This document shows, piece by piece, positions 43,741 to 52,764 of a stretch of 64,000 nucleotides of DNA (the first letter of the stretch is position 1; every line of letters starts with the position of its first letter). The position numbers and the translations under genes are program-made. The notes under the pieces were generated by a model that was given only the letters and a program-made list of their open reading frames with translations, was not told where the DNA came from and ran no database searches. Source of the DNA: Tropicimonas_B omnivorans (GTDB lineage Bacteria > Pseudomonadota > Alphaproteobacteria > Rhodobacterales > Rhodobacteraceae); NCBI RefSeq assembly GCF_031846565.1, contig NZ_JAVRHL010000001.1, positions 372,001 through 436,000 of the forward strand, read 5' to 3'.

Positions 43741-44291
43741 TTGGGGCTGCGCTTGGCAAGAATGCGCTGGAGGGTGCGGCGGTGCATGTTCAGACGCCGG
43801 GCCGTCTCGCTCACGTTGCGGTCGCAGAGCTGATAGACCCGCTGGATATGCTCCCAGCGCACCCGGTCGGCGGACATGGGGTTGTCGGGCGGGGGCGGAA
43901 GATCGCCGGACCCCGAAAGAAGCGCGGCCGTCACGTCGTTCGCATCGGCAGGCTTCGAGAGGTAATCCGTCGCGCCGATCTTCACCGCGGCCACGGCCGT
44001 CGCGATGGCGCCGTAGCCCGTCAGGACCACCACCTTCGCATCGGGGCGCTTTTCCCGGATCGCCTCCACCACGTCGAGGCCGTTGCCGTCCTCGAGGCGC
44101 AGGTCCACCACGGCATAGGCCGGGGGCCTCGCGCTCGCCTGCGCCTTGCCTTCCGCCACGCTCAGCGCCAGCTCCACCTCGAAGCCTCGCTTCTCCATCG
44201 CGCGCGCAAGACGCCGGAGGAACGCCTCGTCGTCGTCGACGATCAGGAGGGAAGGATCGGGCCCGATCTCCGGCACTTCACGCTCGCTCAT
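43737..44291 (-). CDS. regA: RegA/PrrA/ActR-type response regulator
   Basis: 184 residues, the same length as PrrA. The receiver domain has the acidic pair in LLIVDDDEAF, the phosphorylation site Asp63 in AVVDLRLEDGNGLDV and Lys in YLSKPAD; a four-proline linker (PPPP) leads to the Fis-type HTH at the C-terminus (ETARRLNMHRRTLQRILAKR). Global regulator of respiration, photosynthesis and CO2/N2 fixation genes in response to redox state. The ATG at 44291 fits the family; the in-frame extension upstream is not needed. Divergent from regB across 170 bases. Confidence 0.95.
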   Translation of the reverse strand: MSEREVPEIGPDPSLLIVDDDEAFLRRLARAMEKRGFEVELALSVAEGKAQASARPPAYAVVDLRLEDGNGLDVVEAIREKRPDAKVVVLTGYGAIATAVAAVKIGATDYLSKPADANDVTAALLSGSGDLPPPPDNPMSADRVRWEHIQRVYQLCDRNVSETARRLNMHRRTLQRILAKRSPK

Positions 44292-44461
44292 GGCCGCGGT
44301 CCTTTTTTGAAGCTGTTGCCTCATGTCCTAGCACCTCAAGGGCCGGGGTCAAACGGGCCGGCGGACGCGAAGGAGCCCGATGCGCCGGGCGATGGACGCC
44401 GCCCTCGCCCGGGCTTACCCTTGCCGGACCCCCGACCCCGCCCCTCCACCGGAGACGTGAC

Positions 44462-45862
44462 ATGGCAGATACGTCAGCCGATCTTCCGGGCAGCTTCGGC
44501 GAAGAGACGAACCGCATTCGTCTCAGGACGCTGATCGTCCTGCGCTGGATCGCGATCCTCGGTCAGATCGCGGCGATCGAGGTCGGCCGCCGCGCCTTCG
44601 GCCTCGAGCTTCCTGTGCTGCTTTGCTACGCCGCGATCGGCACTGCCGTCCTCGCCAATCTCGTTGCGATCTTCCTCTACCCGGAAACGACGCGCCTGAC
44701 CGAGGGGGAGACGGTCCTCACGCTGATGTTCGACGTGGTGCAGCTCGGCTTCCTGCTGATGCTGTCGGGCGGGCTCAACAATCCCTTCGCGCTTCTGATG
44801 CTTGCGCCCGTGACGATCGCGGCCACGGCGCTTCGGCTCGACTCCGCCCTGATGATCGGAGCGGCGGCGACGGCACTGCTCACGGTCCTGGCCTTCGTCT
44901 ATCTGCCGATTCGCAGCGAGGGCGGGGAGGTGCTGCACCTGCCGATCCTCTTCCTCTTCGGGTTCTGGGCGGCGACGGTCATCGGCGTCGGCTTCGTCGC
45001 GGGCTTCGTGCGGCAGGTCTCGGGGGAGATCCAGTCCATGTCGGATGCCCTCCTTGCCACGCAGATGGCCCTCGCCCGCGAGCAAAAGCTGACCGATCTC
45101 GGCGGCGTCGTCGCGGCGGCGGCGCACGAGCTCGGGACGCCCCTTGCCACCATCAAGCTCGTCAGCTCCGAACTGGTGGACGAGCTGGGGAGCACCGAAC
45201 ACGGTGAGGACGCCCGCCTTATCGGTGAGCAGGCTGACCGGTGCCGGGACATCCTGAGGTCGATGGGCCGGGCCGGGAAGGACGACCTCCATGTCCGGCA
45301 GGCCCCGCTGGACGGCGTGCTGCGAGAAGCCGCGGAGCCGCACGAGAAGCGCGGCAAGGACATCGCAATCGACTGCGCGCCGGCGCCGGGCGCCGATTCG
45401 CGGCAACCCGTGATCCTGAGACGGCCCGAGATCATTCACGGCCTGCGCAACCTGATCCAGAACGCGGTGGATTTCGCCGCCGCCCGCGTCTGGATCGAGG
45501 TGCGCTGGACGGATTCGCGCGTGACGCTGCGCATCACCGATGACGGGCCGGGCTTTCCGCCCAACCTGATCGGGCGGATCGGCGATCCCTTCGTCGCGCG
45601 GCGGCGGGACGGCATGACCACCGGCGGCGCGCGGCGGCCGGGATATGAGGGGATGGGCCTCGGCCTCTTCATCGCCAAGACGCTTCTGGAAAGAACCGGC
45701 GCAAAGCTGGTTTTCTCCAATGCGGGCGACACGTTCGATGCGGGCGACGAGCCGGTGCGCCACGGCGCGAGCGTGCAGGTGACCTGGCCTCTTTCGGCCA
45801 TCGCCGCCCCGCGCCGGGAAGACGGCGGTCTCGGCCGGAACGAACCCAACGCGTGGCCGTGA
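44462..45862 (+). CDS. regB: RegB/PrrB/ActS-type redox sensor histidine kinase
   Basis: 466 residues. Six membrane helices in the first ~185 residues, with the quinone-sensing loop GGLNNPFALLML; the H-box AAAHELGTPLATIK holds the phospho-accepting His222. A Cys corresponding to the redox-active cysteine of RegB is at 261 (EQADRCRDIL). The ATP domain has N (RNLIQNAVDFA), G1 (DDGPGFP) and G2 (GMGLGLFIAKTLL) boxes. Membrane kinase for RegA. The ATG at 44462 is the family start; the much longer upstream frame crosses the regA region and is a shadow. Confidence 0.96.
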   Translation: MADTSADLPGSFGEETNRIRLRTLIVLRWIAILGQIAAIEVGRRAFGLELPVLLCYAAIGTAVLANLVAIFLYPETTRLTEGETVLTLMFDVVQLGFLLMLSGGLNNPFALLMLAPVTIAATALRLDSALMIGAAATALLTVLAFVYLPIRSEGGEVLHLPILFLFGFWAATVIGVGFVAGFVRQVSGEIQSMSDALLATQMALAREQKLTDLGGVVAAAAHELGTPLATIKLVSSELVDELGSTEHGEDARLIGEQADRCRDILRSMGRAGKDDLHVRQAPLDGVLREAAEPHEKRGKDIAIDCAPAPGADSRQPVILRRPEIIHGLRNLIQNAVDFAAARVWIEVRWTDSRVTLRITDDGPGFPPNLIGRIGDPFVARRRDGMTTGGARRPGYEGMGLGLFIAKTLLERTGAKLVFSNAGDTFDAGDEPVRHGASVQVTWPLSAIAAPRREDGGLGRNEPNAWP

Positions 45863-45882
45863 ATTTTGCAATTTGCGACGAG

Positions 45883-45897
45883 TTAACGTCTTGTTAA
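45883..45897 (+). promoter_or_regulatory. CtrA-type box TTAA-N7-TTAA upstream of divL
   Basis: TTAA-CGTCTTG-TTAA, an exact match to the CtrA consensus spacing, ends 45 bases before the divL ATG. It also reads as GTTAAC-N5-GTTAAC. A TATAGG (45904-45909) lies just downstream as a possible -10, so the box would cover the -35 region, the usual place for CtrA control. Confidence 0.65.
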
Positions 45898-45942
45898 CCG
45901 CCTTATAGGCAAGACTCCGCTGAACATCGGGAGTCGCATGCC

Positions 45943-47586
45943 ATGTTTCCCTCGCATATCGCAATGGCGGCCGGTCTGGTCGGGACGTCCCTGGTCTCGG
46001 CGCTGCTGGCGGTCTTCGTCACGGTCCTGATCCCGTCCCGGCGCCGGTCGACGCTTCCGCCCCTGTCGGATGGCAACCTGCGGGCCGTTTTCCTGTTCGA
46101 CGGGCATGACCTCATCGATGCGACGCCAGCCGCGCGGCGCCTGCTGGACGGGGTCGACGCGGATGGGGCGGCGGCGGACGGGATCGATGACGGCGACATG
46201 GAGGAGGAGGGCGGCGAGTGGCCGCGCCTCGCTGCCCGCCTCGCCCCCCGGTTTCCCGGCCTCGCCGAGCGGGTCCAACGGCTTCCCCGAACCGGCCACT
46301 TCCTCCTTCGCCCGGATCCCTCCGTCGGCGGACCGACATTGGAGGCGGAGTGGCTCGACGGGGTGATGCGGATCACCCTCGATGCTCTCACCAGCACCGA
46401 GGCAGAGTCCGGGAACCTCGCGCAAACGGCTGAACTCACGACCCTGCGCGCAGTCGTCAACACCTCCCATTTGGCGATCTGGACGGAGGACCCCGACGGA
46501 GCGGTGCGCTGGGCGAACACGGCCTATCTCAATCTCGCACGCACCCGGCTCGGCCCGGACGAGGAGCTCGGATGGCCATTGCCCCGCCTCTTCGAGCGCG
46601 CCGCGGAGGTCGCGGAGTCGCAACCCCACCGCGTCTGCCTGCCCGGCCCCGACGGCCTTGCGCAGACCTTCGACCTCACCGTGCGGAGGGCACCGAAGGG
46701 GAAAGGCGCCTCGCCCGTTCCCGGATGGGGCGGTACCCTGACATGCTTCGCCACGCCGGCGGACGATCATGTGGCGGCGGAGCGGGGACGGGACGAGGTC
46801 GTGCGGACCCTCGCATCCATCTTCGCGCACATCCCCTCCGGCCTCGCGATCTTCGACGGGGAATGGCGCCTTGCCCTGGTCAATCCCGCGCTCTCCCTCA
46901 TCACCGGGCTCGACGAGAGCATCCTCGACGGCAAGCCCTCCCTCGGGCTCTTCCTCGATGCCCTCAGGGACCGGCGCCGCATCCCGGAGCAGAAGGATTA
47001 CCGAAGCTGGCGCGCCAGTCTGCTCGAGGCCGCGCGGTCAGGGTCGCACAGCGAAACATGGACCCTGCCGGACGGACGGACCCTGCGCGTCACCATCCGC
47101 CCCCATGCCGGTGACTGCCTCGCATTCGTCTTCGACGACGTGACCTCCGAAATGGCGATCACCCGGCGCTTCCGCTCCGAACTGGAAGTCGGGCAGTCCA
47201 TCGTGGATTCGCTGTCCGAAGCGATCGCGGTCTTCTCCTCGGCCGGGAGCCTGCTGATGTCGAACGTCGCCTACGACAGGCTCTGGCAATGCGATACGCA
47301 GCACAACCTTGGCGAGGTTCGGCTGGAAGACGCCGCGCTCCACTGGCAGAGCCTCTGCGCCGAAGCGCCCGATTGGGAGGCCTTTGCCGAAGCGGAGGAG
47401 GGAAAGGAGCGCCAGTCCCGCCACGCGCTCGCGCTTCATATGGACGGCCGTCGCCTTTTATGCCGGTTCACGCCGCTTCCCGGCGGGACACTTCTCGTGG
47501 GCTTTGCCGAGAAATCGCACCCGCAAAGGATGCGCCCGGGGGCCATTTCGAACGACGTTCAATCGGAAACCGAAGCCGCCGAGTGA
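45943..47586 (+). CDS. divL: DivL-like PAS-domain protein lacking a kinase domain
   Basis: 547 residues. One N-terminal membrane helix (~8-30) is followed by an acidic stretch and at least three PAS-like modules: ~165-260 (NTSHLAIWTEDPDGAVRWAN), ~290-400 (IFAHIPSGLAIFDGEWRLAL) and ~420-525 (VDSLSEAIAVFSSAGSLLMS). It ends without HisKA or ATPase domains, unlike the 769-residue Caulobacter DivL. It lies directly before tsaE-amgK-murU-addBA, as divL does in alphaproteobacteria, and a kinase-less DivL is known from Rhodobacter capsulatus. Expected to act on the CckA-ChpT-CtrA phosphorelay (family knowledge). Confidence 0.82.
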   Translation: MFPSHIAMAAGLVGTSLVSALLAVFVTVLIPSRRRSTLPPLSDGNLRAVFLFDGHDLIDATPAARRLLDGVDADGAAADGIDDGDMEEEGGEWPRLAARLAPRFPGLAERVQRLPRTGHFLLRPDPSVGGPTLEAEWLDGVMRITLDALTSTEAESGNLAQTAELTTLRAVVNTSHLAIWTEDPDGAVRWANTAYLNLARTRLGPDEELGWPLPRLFERAAEVAESQPHRVCLPGPDGLAQTFDLTVRRAPKGKGASPVPGWGGTLTCFATPADDHVAAERGRDEVVRTLASIFAHIPSGLAIFDGEWRLALVNPALSLITGLDESILDGKPSLGLFLDALRDRRRIPEQKDYRSWRASLLEAARSGSHSETWTLPDGRTLRVTIRPHAGDCLAFVFDDVTSEMAITRRFRSELEVGQSIVDSLSEAIAVFSSAGSLLMSNVAYDRLWQCDTQHNLGEVRLEDAALHWQSLCAEAPDWEAFAEAEEGKERQSRHALALHMDGRRLLCRFTPLPGGTLLVGFAEKSHPQRMRPGAISNDVQSETEAAE

Positions 47587-47635
47587 GGGCATGAGGGGCC
47601 GGTGCCGCTTGCAGCCGGACTCCGCCATCGTCATC

Positions 47636-48151
47636 ATGCGCCGGATGATCGCGCCCGCCCCCTCCCGCACACCCCAGATCGCCCTACCGGACGCAGATGC
47701 GACGGAGGCCCTCGGCCGGCATCTGGCCGCCCTGCTCCAGCCAGGGGACACGCTCCTGCTCGACGGTCCCATCGGCGCGGGCAAGTCCCACCTCGCCCGT
47801 GCGATCCTTCACGCGATGATGGCGGAGGAGGGCGGCGCGATCGAGGACGTCCCCTCCCCGACCTACACCCTCGTCCAGACCTACGCCGTTCCGCGCGGAG
47901 AGGTCTGGCACGCCGATCTCTACCGCCTGGGCGATCCGTCCGAGGTGGAGGAGCTGGGCCTCGAGGCCGCGATGGGGCGGGACATCTGCCTGGTCGAATG
48001 GCCGGACAGGCTGGGCGGCGGTCCCCTCGGCGGCAGCACGCTCGGCGTCTCGATTTCCCATGACGGTGAAGGCCGGATCGTCCGGCTGACCCCCCACGGC
48101 CAGCGCGCCCAGCGCATCGCAGATACCCTTGCTCCGGAGAGCGCCCAATGA
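47636..48151 (+). CDS. tsaE: tRNA threonylcarbamoyladenosine biosynthesis ATPase TsaE
   Basis: 171 residues from ATG 47636 (starts at 47591 and 47645 are also possible; none has a good ribosome-binding site). P-loop in LDGPIGAGKSHLARAIL, then SPTYTLVQTY, HADLYRLGDP and VEWPDRLGG, all TsaE signatures. Drives the TsaBD cycle that makes t6A37 in ANN-decoding tRNAs; essential in most bacteria. Overlaps amgK by four bases (ATGA). Confidence 0.93.
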   Translation: MRRMIAPAPSRTPQIALPDADATEALGRHLAALLQPGDTLLLDGPIGAGKSHLARAILHAMMAEEGGAIEDVPSPTYTLVQTYAVPRGEVWHADLYRLGDPSEVEELGLEAAMGRDICLVEWPDRLGGGPLGGSTLGVSISHDGEGRIVRLTPHGQRAQRIADTLAPESAQ

Positions 48152-49164
48152 GCCGACCCGACGCCGCACGAGACTTCATCGCCGCCGCAGGATGGGGCGC
48201 GGCCGAGAACGCTCCCCTCGCCGGGGACGCCTCCAACCGCTCCTACCGCCGGTTGACGGCCGCGGATGGCTCCACCGCCGTCCTGATGGACGCGCCGCCG
48301 GAGACGGGGGAGGATGTCCGTCCCTTCCTCGCCATCGCGCGCCACCTGACCGCGCTCGGCCTGTCCGCCCCAGCGATCCTGAAGGCGGACGAGGACGCGG
48401 GCTTTCTTCTTCTCGAAGACCTCGGGGACGAGCTCTTTACCCGCGTCGTCGAGGCGCACCCGGACAAGGAGGAGGAGCTCTACGCAGCCGCCGTCGATCT
48501 CCTCGCCGGGCTTCATCGCCATCCGGCGCCGGACAGCCTGCAGGCCTACGATGCCCCTCGTCTCGCCGAACTCGCCGCCCTACCCTGGCACTGGTACCGC
48601 ATCGGCTGCGGAGAAGATGCGGCCGATGCCTCGGAATTCCGTCAGGAGCTGGAAGAGATCGTCCGGACGCTCGCCGACGACACGTCGGCCCTTGCCCTCC
48701 GCGATTTCCACGCCGCGAACCTGGTCTGGCTGCCGGATCGGGAGGGGCCGGCGCGGGTCGGCCTTCTCGACTTCCAGGACGCGATGTCCGCTCATCCGGT
48801 CTACGATCTCGTCTCCCTTCTCGAGGACGCCCGACGCGATGTACCTGAGAAGATCAGGACCGCGATGTCGGAGCGGTACATGGAGAAGACAGGTCTCGAG
48901 CCCGACGAATTCGAAGCCGCCGCCGCCATCCTCGGCGCCCAGCGCGCCCTGAGGATCCTCGGCGTCTTCGCCCGCCTATCGCTGCATTACGGCAAGACGC
49001 AGTACATCCCGCTCATTCCCCGCGTCTGGGATCACCTGCAACGTGACCTCGGCCACCCGGCCCTCGCCCGCATCCGGGAGCTGGTCTTGCGGGATCTGCC
49101 GGAGCCGACGGCCGAGCGCCTGTCCCGCATGGAGGCACAATGCGGCACGATACCTTCCCTCTGA
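48148..49164 (+). CDS. amgK: N-acetylmuramate/N-acetylglucosamine kinase
   Basis: 338 residues with an aminoglycoside-phosphotransferase fold. Nucleotide lid LLLEDLGDELFTRVV; catalytic loop LALRDFHAANLVWLPD; metal site LLDFQDAMSAHPVYDLVSLL followed by EDARRDV, a spelling typical of AmgK. It phosphorylates MurNAc at the anomeric position in the recycling route that bypasses MurA, giving intrinsic fosfomycin tolerance in organisms that have it. The next gene is murU, which uses its product; the two overlap by 25 bases. Confidence 0.9.
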   Translation: MSRPDAARDFIAAAGWGAAENAPLAGDASNRSYRRLTAADGSTAVLMDAPPETGEDVRPFLAIARHLTALGLSAPAILKADEDAGFLLLEDLGDELFTRVVEAHPDKEEELYAAAVDLLAGLHRHPAPDSLQAYDAPRLAELAALPWHWYRIGCGEDAADASEFRQELEEIVRTLADDTSALALRDFHAANLVWLPDREGPARVGLLDFQDAMSAHPVYDLVSLLEDARRDVPEKIRTAMSERYMEKTGLEPDEFEAAAAILGAQRALRILGVFARLSLHYGKTQYIPLIPRVWDHLQRDLGHPALARIRELVLRDLPEPTAERLSRMEAQCGTIPSL

Positions 49165-49829
49165 TGCTGTTCGCCGCCGGGCGCGGCACGCGGATGAAGG
49201 CCCTGACGAAAAACCGGCCGAAGCCGCTCATCGAAGTCGCCGGGCGCTCCCTTCTGTCCCATGCGCTCGGGCTCGGGCAGGCGGCCGGTGCCGCGCCCAT
49301 CGTTGCGAACGCGCACTATCTCGGCCAGCAGATCGAGGACGCGCTGGCCGGCGAGGGCGTCGCCATCTCCCGCGAGGAGGTGCTGCTGGACACCGGCGGC
49401 GGCTTGCGCGCGGCGCGCCCGCTCCTCGGGGAGGGACCGGTCTGGACGCTGAACTCGGACGCGATCTGGACCGGACCGAACCCTCTTCAGGCTCTCGCGG
49501 CCGCGTGGGACCCGGGCCGGATGGACGCGCTTCTCCTCCTCGTCCCGCCGGGCCAGGCGGAAGGCACGTCGAGCGCGGGGGACTTCGCTTTGGGAGCGGA
49601 CGGCCGCCTCTCCCGCGGGCCGGGATACATCTACACCGGCGCGCAGATCCTCCGGCCGGACGGGCTGTCCGCGATCGGGGAGGATGTGTTCTCCCTCAAC
49701 GTGCTCTGGGACAGGATCGCGGCAGAAGGGCGGCTCTACGGCATCGTCTTCCCCGGCGGCTGGTGCGATGTGGGCCGGCCCGAAGGGATCGCTCTCGCCG
49801 AAGCGATGCTGGAACGCGCCGATGCCTGA
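49140..49829 (+). CDS. murU: N-acetylmuramate alpha-1-phosphate uridylyltransferase
   Basis: 229 residues. Sugar-nucleotidyltransferase signature LFAAGRGTRMKALTKNRPKP, LLDTGGGLRAARPLLG, NSDAIWTG and YIYTGAQIL, all as in MurU. Converts MurNAc-1-phosphate and UTP to UDP-MurNAc, completing the AmgK/MurU recycling shortcut. The start lies inside the end of amgK and the stop overlaps the addB start by eight bases, so this cluster is tightly packed. Confidence 0.92.
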   Translation: MRHDTFPLMLFAAGRGTRMKALTKNRPKPLIEVAGRSLLSHALGLGQAAGAAPIVANAHYLGQQIEDALAGEGVAISREEVLLDTGGGLRAARPLLGEGPVWTLNSDAIWTGPNPLQALAAAWDPGRMDALLLLVPPGQAEGTSSAGDFALGADGRLSRGPGYIYTGAQILRPDGLSAIGEDVFSLNVLWDRIAAEGRLYGIVFPGGWCDVGRPEGIALAEAMLERADA

Positions 49830-52764
49830 GCGCGGTGTCTTCGGTCTGCCGCCCGGCGTGGATTTCCCGGCGGCGCTGGTTGCCGGGCTGGAGGACCGTC
49901 TCGCCGGCGCACCGCCTCAGGACTGGGCGCGAGTCACCATCTTCGTCAATACCGGCCGGATGCAGCGGCGGCTGAAGGCTCTCTTCGAGGAGGGGCCGCC
50001 GCGGCTCCTCCCGCGCATCCGGCTCATCACCGATCTCGCGGCCGAGGCGGGCTTCCCCGATCTGCCTGACGCCGAGCGCCCGCTGCACCTGCGGCTCGAA
50101 CTCGCCGAACTGATGCGGCGACTGATCGAGGCAAATCCCGGCCTCGCCCCGGCCTCCGCCGCCAATGGACTTGCGGAAAGTCTCGCCGCGTTGATCGACG
50201 AGATGGCGGGTGAAGGTGTTCCACGTGAAGCGCTCGAGGACCTCGATGTCGGCGCGCATGCCGCGCACTGGCAGCGCAGCCTCGTCATCCTCTCCGCCGC
50301 GTTCGATCATTTCGGGACCGGCGCGGAGCGGGTGCCCTCCGCCGAGGCGCGGCGGCGTCTGGTGGTCGAGGCCCTGAAAGGGCGCTGGGCGGAGCGACCG
50401 CCCGAAGACCCCGTCATCGTCGCCGGGTCCACCGGCTCGCGCGGGACCACGCGGGCGCTGATGGAAGCGGTCGCCGCCCTGCCCCGCGGCGCCGTCATCC
50501 TGCCCGGATTCGACTTCGACATGCCGCGCGACGTCTGGTCTTCCCTCTCCTCCTCCGCCGAAGCGGAGGATCATCCTCAGTACCGCTTCGCGGCGTTCCT
50601 CGGCGCGCTCGGCCGCGCGCCGGAAGAGATCTCGCCCTGGACCGGGATCCAGTCCCCCTCGCCGGAACGGGCGCGGCTCGTGTCGCTCTCGTTGCGCCCG
50701 GCTCCCGTCTCGGACCGCTGGATGGAGGAAGGGCCGAAGCTGGAGGGCCTGGGCCGCGCCGCCGCCGGCCTGACCCTGATCGAGGCGCCGGACCCGGCGT
50801 CGGAAGCTGCCGCCATCGCGCTCTGCCTCCGCCGCGCCATCGACGAGGGCAAGAGCGCGGCACTGGTGACGCCCGATCGCCTCCTCGGCCGCCGCGTCAC
50901 CGCTCAGCTCGATCGCTGGGGCATCCGCCCCGATGACAGCGCCGGCATCCCGCTGAACCAGTCCGCCCCCGGTCGCCTCCTGCGTCAGATCGCCGAGGCC
51001 GCGGGCGAGGGACGTCTGCCGCTCGCGGACCTGCTGACGCTTCTGAAGCATCCGCTCCTCGCGACGGGCGGCGAGAACCGGCGCAGGCACACCCTTCTCG
51101 TCCGGCGGCTGGAGCCGTGGCTGCGTCGGAAGGGCCTGCCCTATCCCGGTGCGGATGCCCTCTTCGAATGGGCCCGGGACGAGGAGCAGTCGGCGTGGGC
51201 AGCTTGGGTCTCCGAACGCCTCGCCGATCTGTCCGCGCTGCCATCCGAAGCCACCACCGGGACGCACATGGCCGCGCAGCTCGCCGTCGCCGAGGCGCTG
51301 GCGGCCGGCCCCGGAGAGACGGGATCGGGTGGGCTCTGGGAGCAGGCCGCCGGATATTCCGCAAGGTCGGTCGCCGAGATGCTGCTGGAGGCGGGAGAGA
51401 CAGGCGGCGCCATGCCCGCGCGGGACTTCTCGGATCTCCTCGCCGGCGAGCTCGCGGCCCTTCCCGTCCGCGACCCGCGCCTCGCCGATCCCCGCGTCGC
51501 GATCTGGGGCACGCTCGAGGCACGGGTCGGCGGTGCCGACGTCACCATCCTCGGCGGTCTGGCCGAAGGCGTCTGGCCCGCCTCCCCTGCCCCCGATCCC
51601 TGGCTCAACCGGGTGATGCGGGACCAGGTCGGCCTCCTGCTGCCGGAGCGCCGGATCGGCCTTGCCGCGCATGACTACCAGATGGCGGTCTGCGGCGCGG
51701 AGGTCGTGCTCAGCCGGCCGCTCCGGGATGCAGAGGCAGAGACGGTCCCCTCCCGCTGGCTCAACCGCCTGACGAACCTGCTCGGCGGGCTCGGCCAGGC
51801 CGGCGAAACCGCCCTTGCGGGAATGCGCGGGCGAGGCGCGACGCTCTTGGCGGAGGCGAGGGCGCTCGATCTGCCCGCCGAGACCGTCCCGCCCGCCGCG
51901 CGCCCGTCCCCGCGCCCACCGGAGGATGCGCGGCCGACGGAGCTGCCCGTCACCTCGATCCAGCGCCTGATCCGCGACCCCTACGAGATCTACGCCCGCC
52001 GGATCCTCGGCCTCCAGCCGATGCCGCCGCTGGCGCCGCTCGCCGATGCCGGGATGAAGGGAAGCCTGCTGCACAGGATGATGGAAGCGTTTCTCAAGGC
52101 GCGGGAGGAGTGGCGCGGCGATCCCGAAAAGGCCGCCGCGGTGCTCGAACGGATCTCGCAGGAGATGCTGTCGGAGGCGGAGGACTGGCCGATGGAGCGC
52201 GCCGTCTGGGCCGCCCAGCTGTCGGACGACCTCCCCGCACTCGCCTCCGCCGAAATTGCGCGGCTCTCCCTCGGGGAACCTGCGCTTCAGGAACGCAAGG
52301 GCCGGGCCTCGCTCACCGGGCATGACTTCACCCTGACCGCGACGCCCGACCGGGTGGACCGGCTGACGGACGGGCGCTACGCGCTCTACGACTACAAGAC
52401 AGGCACCGTGCCGTCCGAGAAGGTGGTCGCCGCATTCGACTTCCAGCTGCCCCTGACCGCCGCCCTGCTCGAGCGCGGCGGGTTCGACGGGCTGCCCGCC
52501 GCGGAGGTGGCGACGCTCGCCTACCTGAAGATGGACGGCGGGGACCGGACCATCGGCGAGCTGGACAAGGAAGGCCGGCGCCGCGCCGATGTCGCGTGGG
52601 AGGGCCTGCACCGGCTGATCGCGCGGTATGCCCGCCGCGCGCAGGGCTACACCGCGCGCCGCGCCCTGATGACGACAGCCCGCGAAGGCGATTACGACCA
52701 CCTCTCCCGCCACGGGGAATGGACCATCGCGGATGAGGCACGGCCCGAGGAGGTCGGCCCATGA
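49822..52764 (+). CDS. addB: Double-strand break repair protein AddB (alphaproteobacterial type)
   Basis: 980 residues from ATG 49822, which overlaps the murU stop. The N-terminal part looks like an inactivated helicase (VTIFVNTGRMQRRLKALFEE). The C-terminal ~250 residues carry a PD-(D/E)XK nuclease, with YDYKTGTVPS as the catalytic Asp-x-Lys core and GSLLHRMMEAFL before it. With AddA it forms the helicase-nuclease that processes DNA ends for RecA. Overlaps addA by four bases (ATGA). Confidence 0.94.
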   Translation: MPERGVFGLPPGVDFPAALVAGLEDRLAGAPPQDWARVTIFVNTGRMQRRLKALFEEGPPRLLPRIRLITDLAAEAGFPDLPDAERPLHLRLELAELMRRLIEANPGLAPASAANGLAESLAALIDEMAGEGVPREALEDLDVGAHAAHWQRSLVILSAAFDHFGTGAERVPSAEARRRLVVEALKGRWAERPPEDPVIVAGSTGSRGTTRALMEAVAALPRGAVILPGFDFDMPRDVWSSLSSSAEAEDHPQYRFAAFLGALGRAPEEISPWTGIQSPSPERARLVSLSLRPAPVSDRWMEEGPKLEGLGRAAAGLTLIEAPDPASEAAAIALCLRRAIDEGKSAALVTPDRLLGRRVTAQLDRWGIRPDDSAGIPLNQSAPGRLLRQIAEAAGEGRLPLADLLTLLKHPLLATGGENRRRHTLLVRRLEPWLRRKGLPYPGADALFEWARDEEQSAWAAWVSERLADLSALPSEATTGTHMAAQLAVAEALAAGPGETGSGGLWEQAAGYSARSVAEMLLEAGETGGAMPARDFSDLLAGELAALPVRDPRLADPRVAIWGTLEARVGGADVTILGGLAEGVWPASPAPDPWLNRVMRDQVGLLLPERRIGLAAHDYQMAVCGAEVVLSRPLRDAEAETVPSRWLNRLTNLLGGLGQAGETALAGMRGRGATLLAEARALDLPAETVPPAARPSPRPPEDARPTELPVTSIQRLIRDPYEIYARRILGLQPMPPLAPLADAGMKGSLLHRMMEAFLKAREEWRGDPEKAAAVLERISQEMLSEAEDWPMERAVWAAQLSDDLPALASAEIARLSLGEPALQERKGRASLTGHDFTLTATPDRVDRLTDGRYALYDYKTGTVPSEKVVAAFDFQLPLTAALLERGGFDGLPAAEVATLAYLKMDGGDRTIGELDKEGRRRADVAWEGLHRLIARYARRAQGYTARRALMTTAREGDYDHLSRHGEWTIADEARPEEVGP

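Noticed and set aside
43451..44461. 337-codon N-terminal extension of RegB
   Set aside because: It passes through regA and the lipoprotein gene on the opposite strand; RegB homologues start at MADTSAD-like sequences at 44462.
49696..52713. 1005-residue open frame on the minus strand opposite addB
   Set aside because: Shadow frame typical of G+C-rich genes: the plus strand encodes a full AddB with nuclease motifs, and the opposite product is Gly/Arg/His-rich without recognisable motifs.
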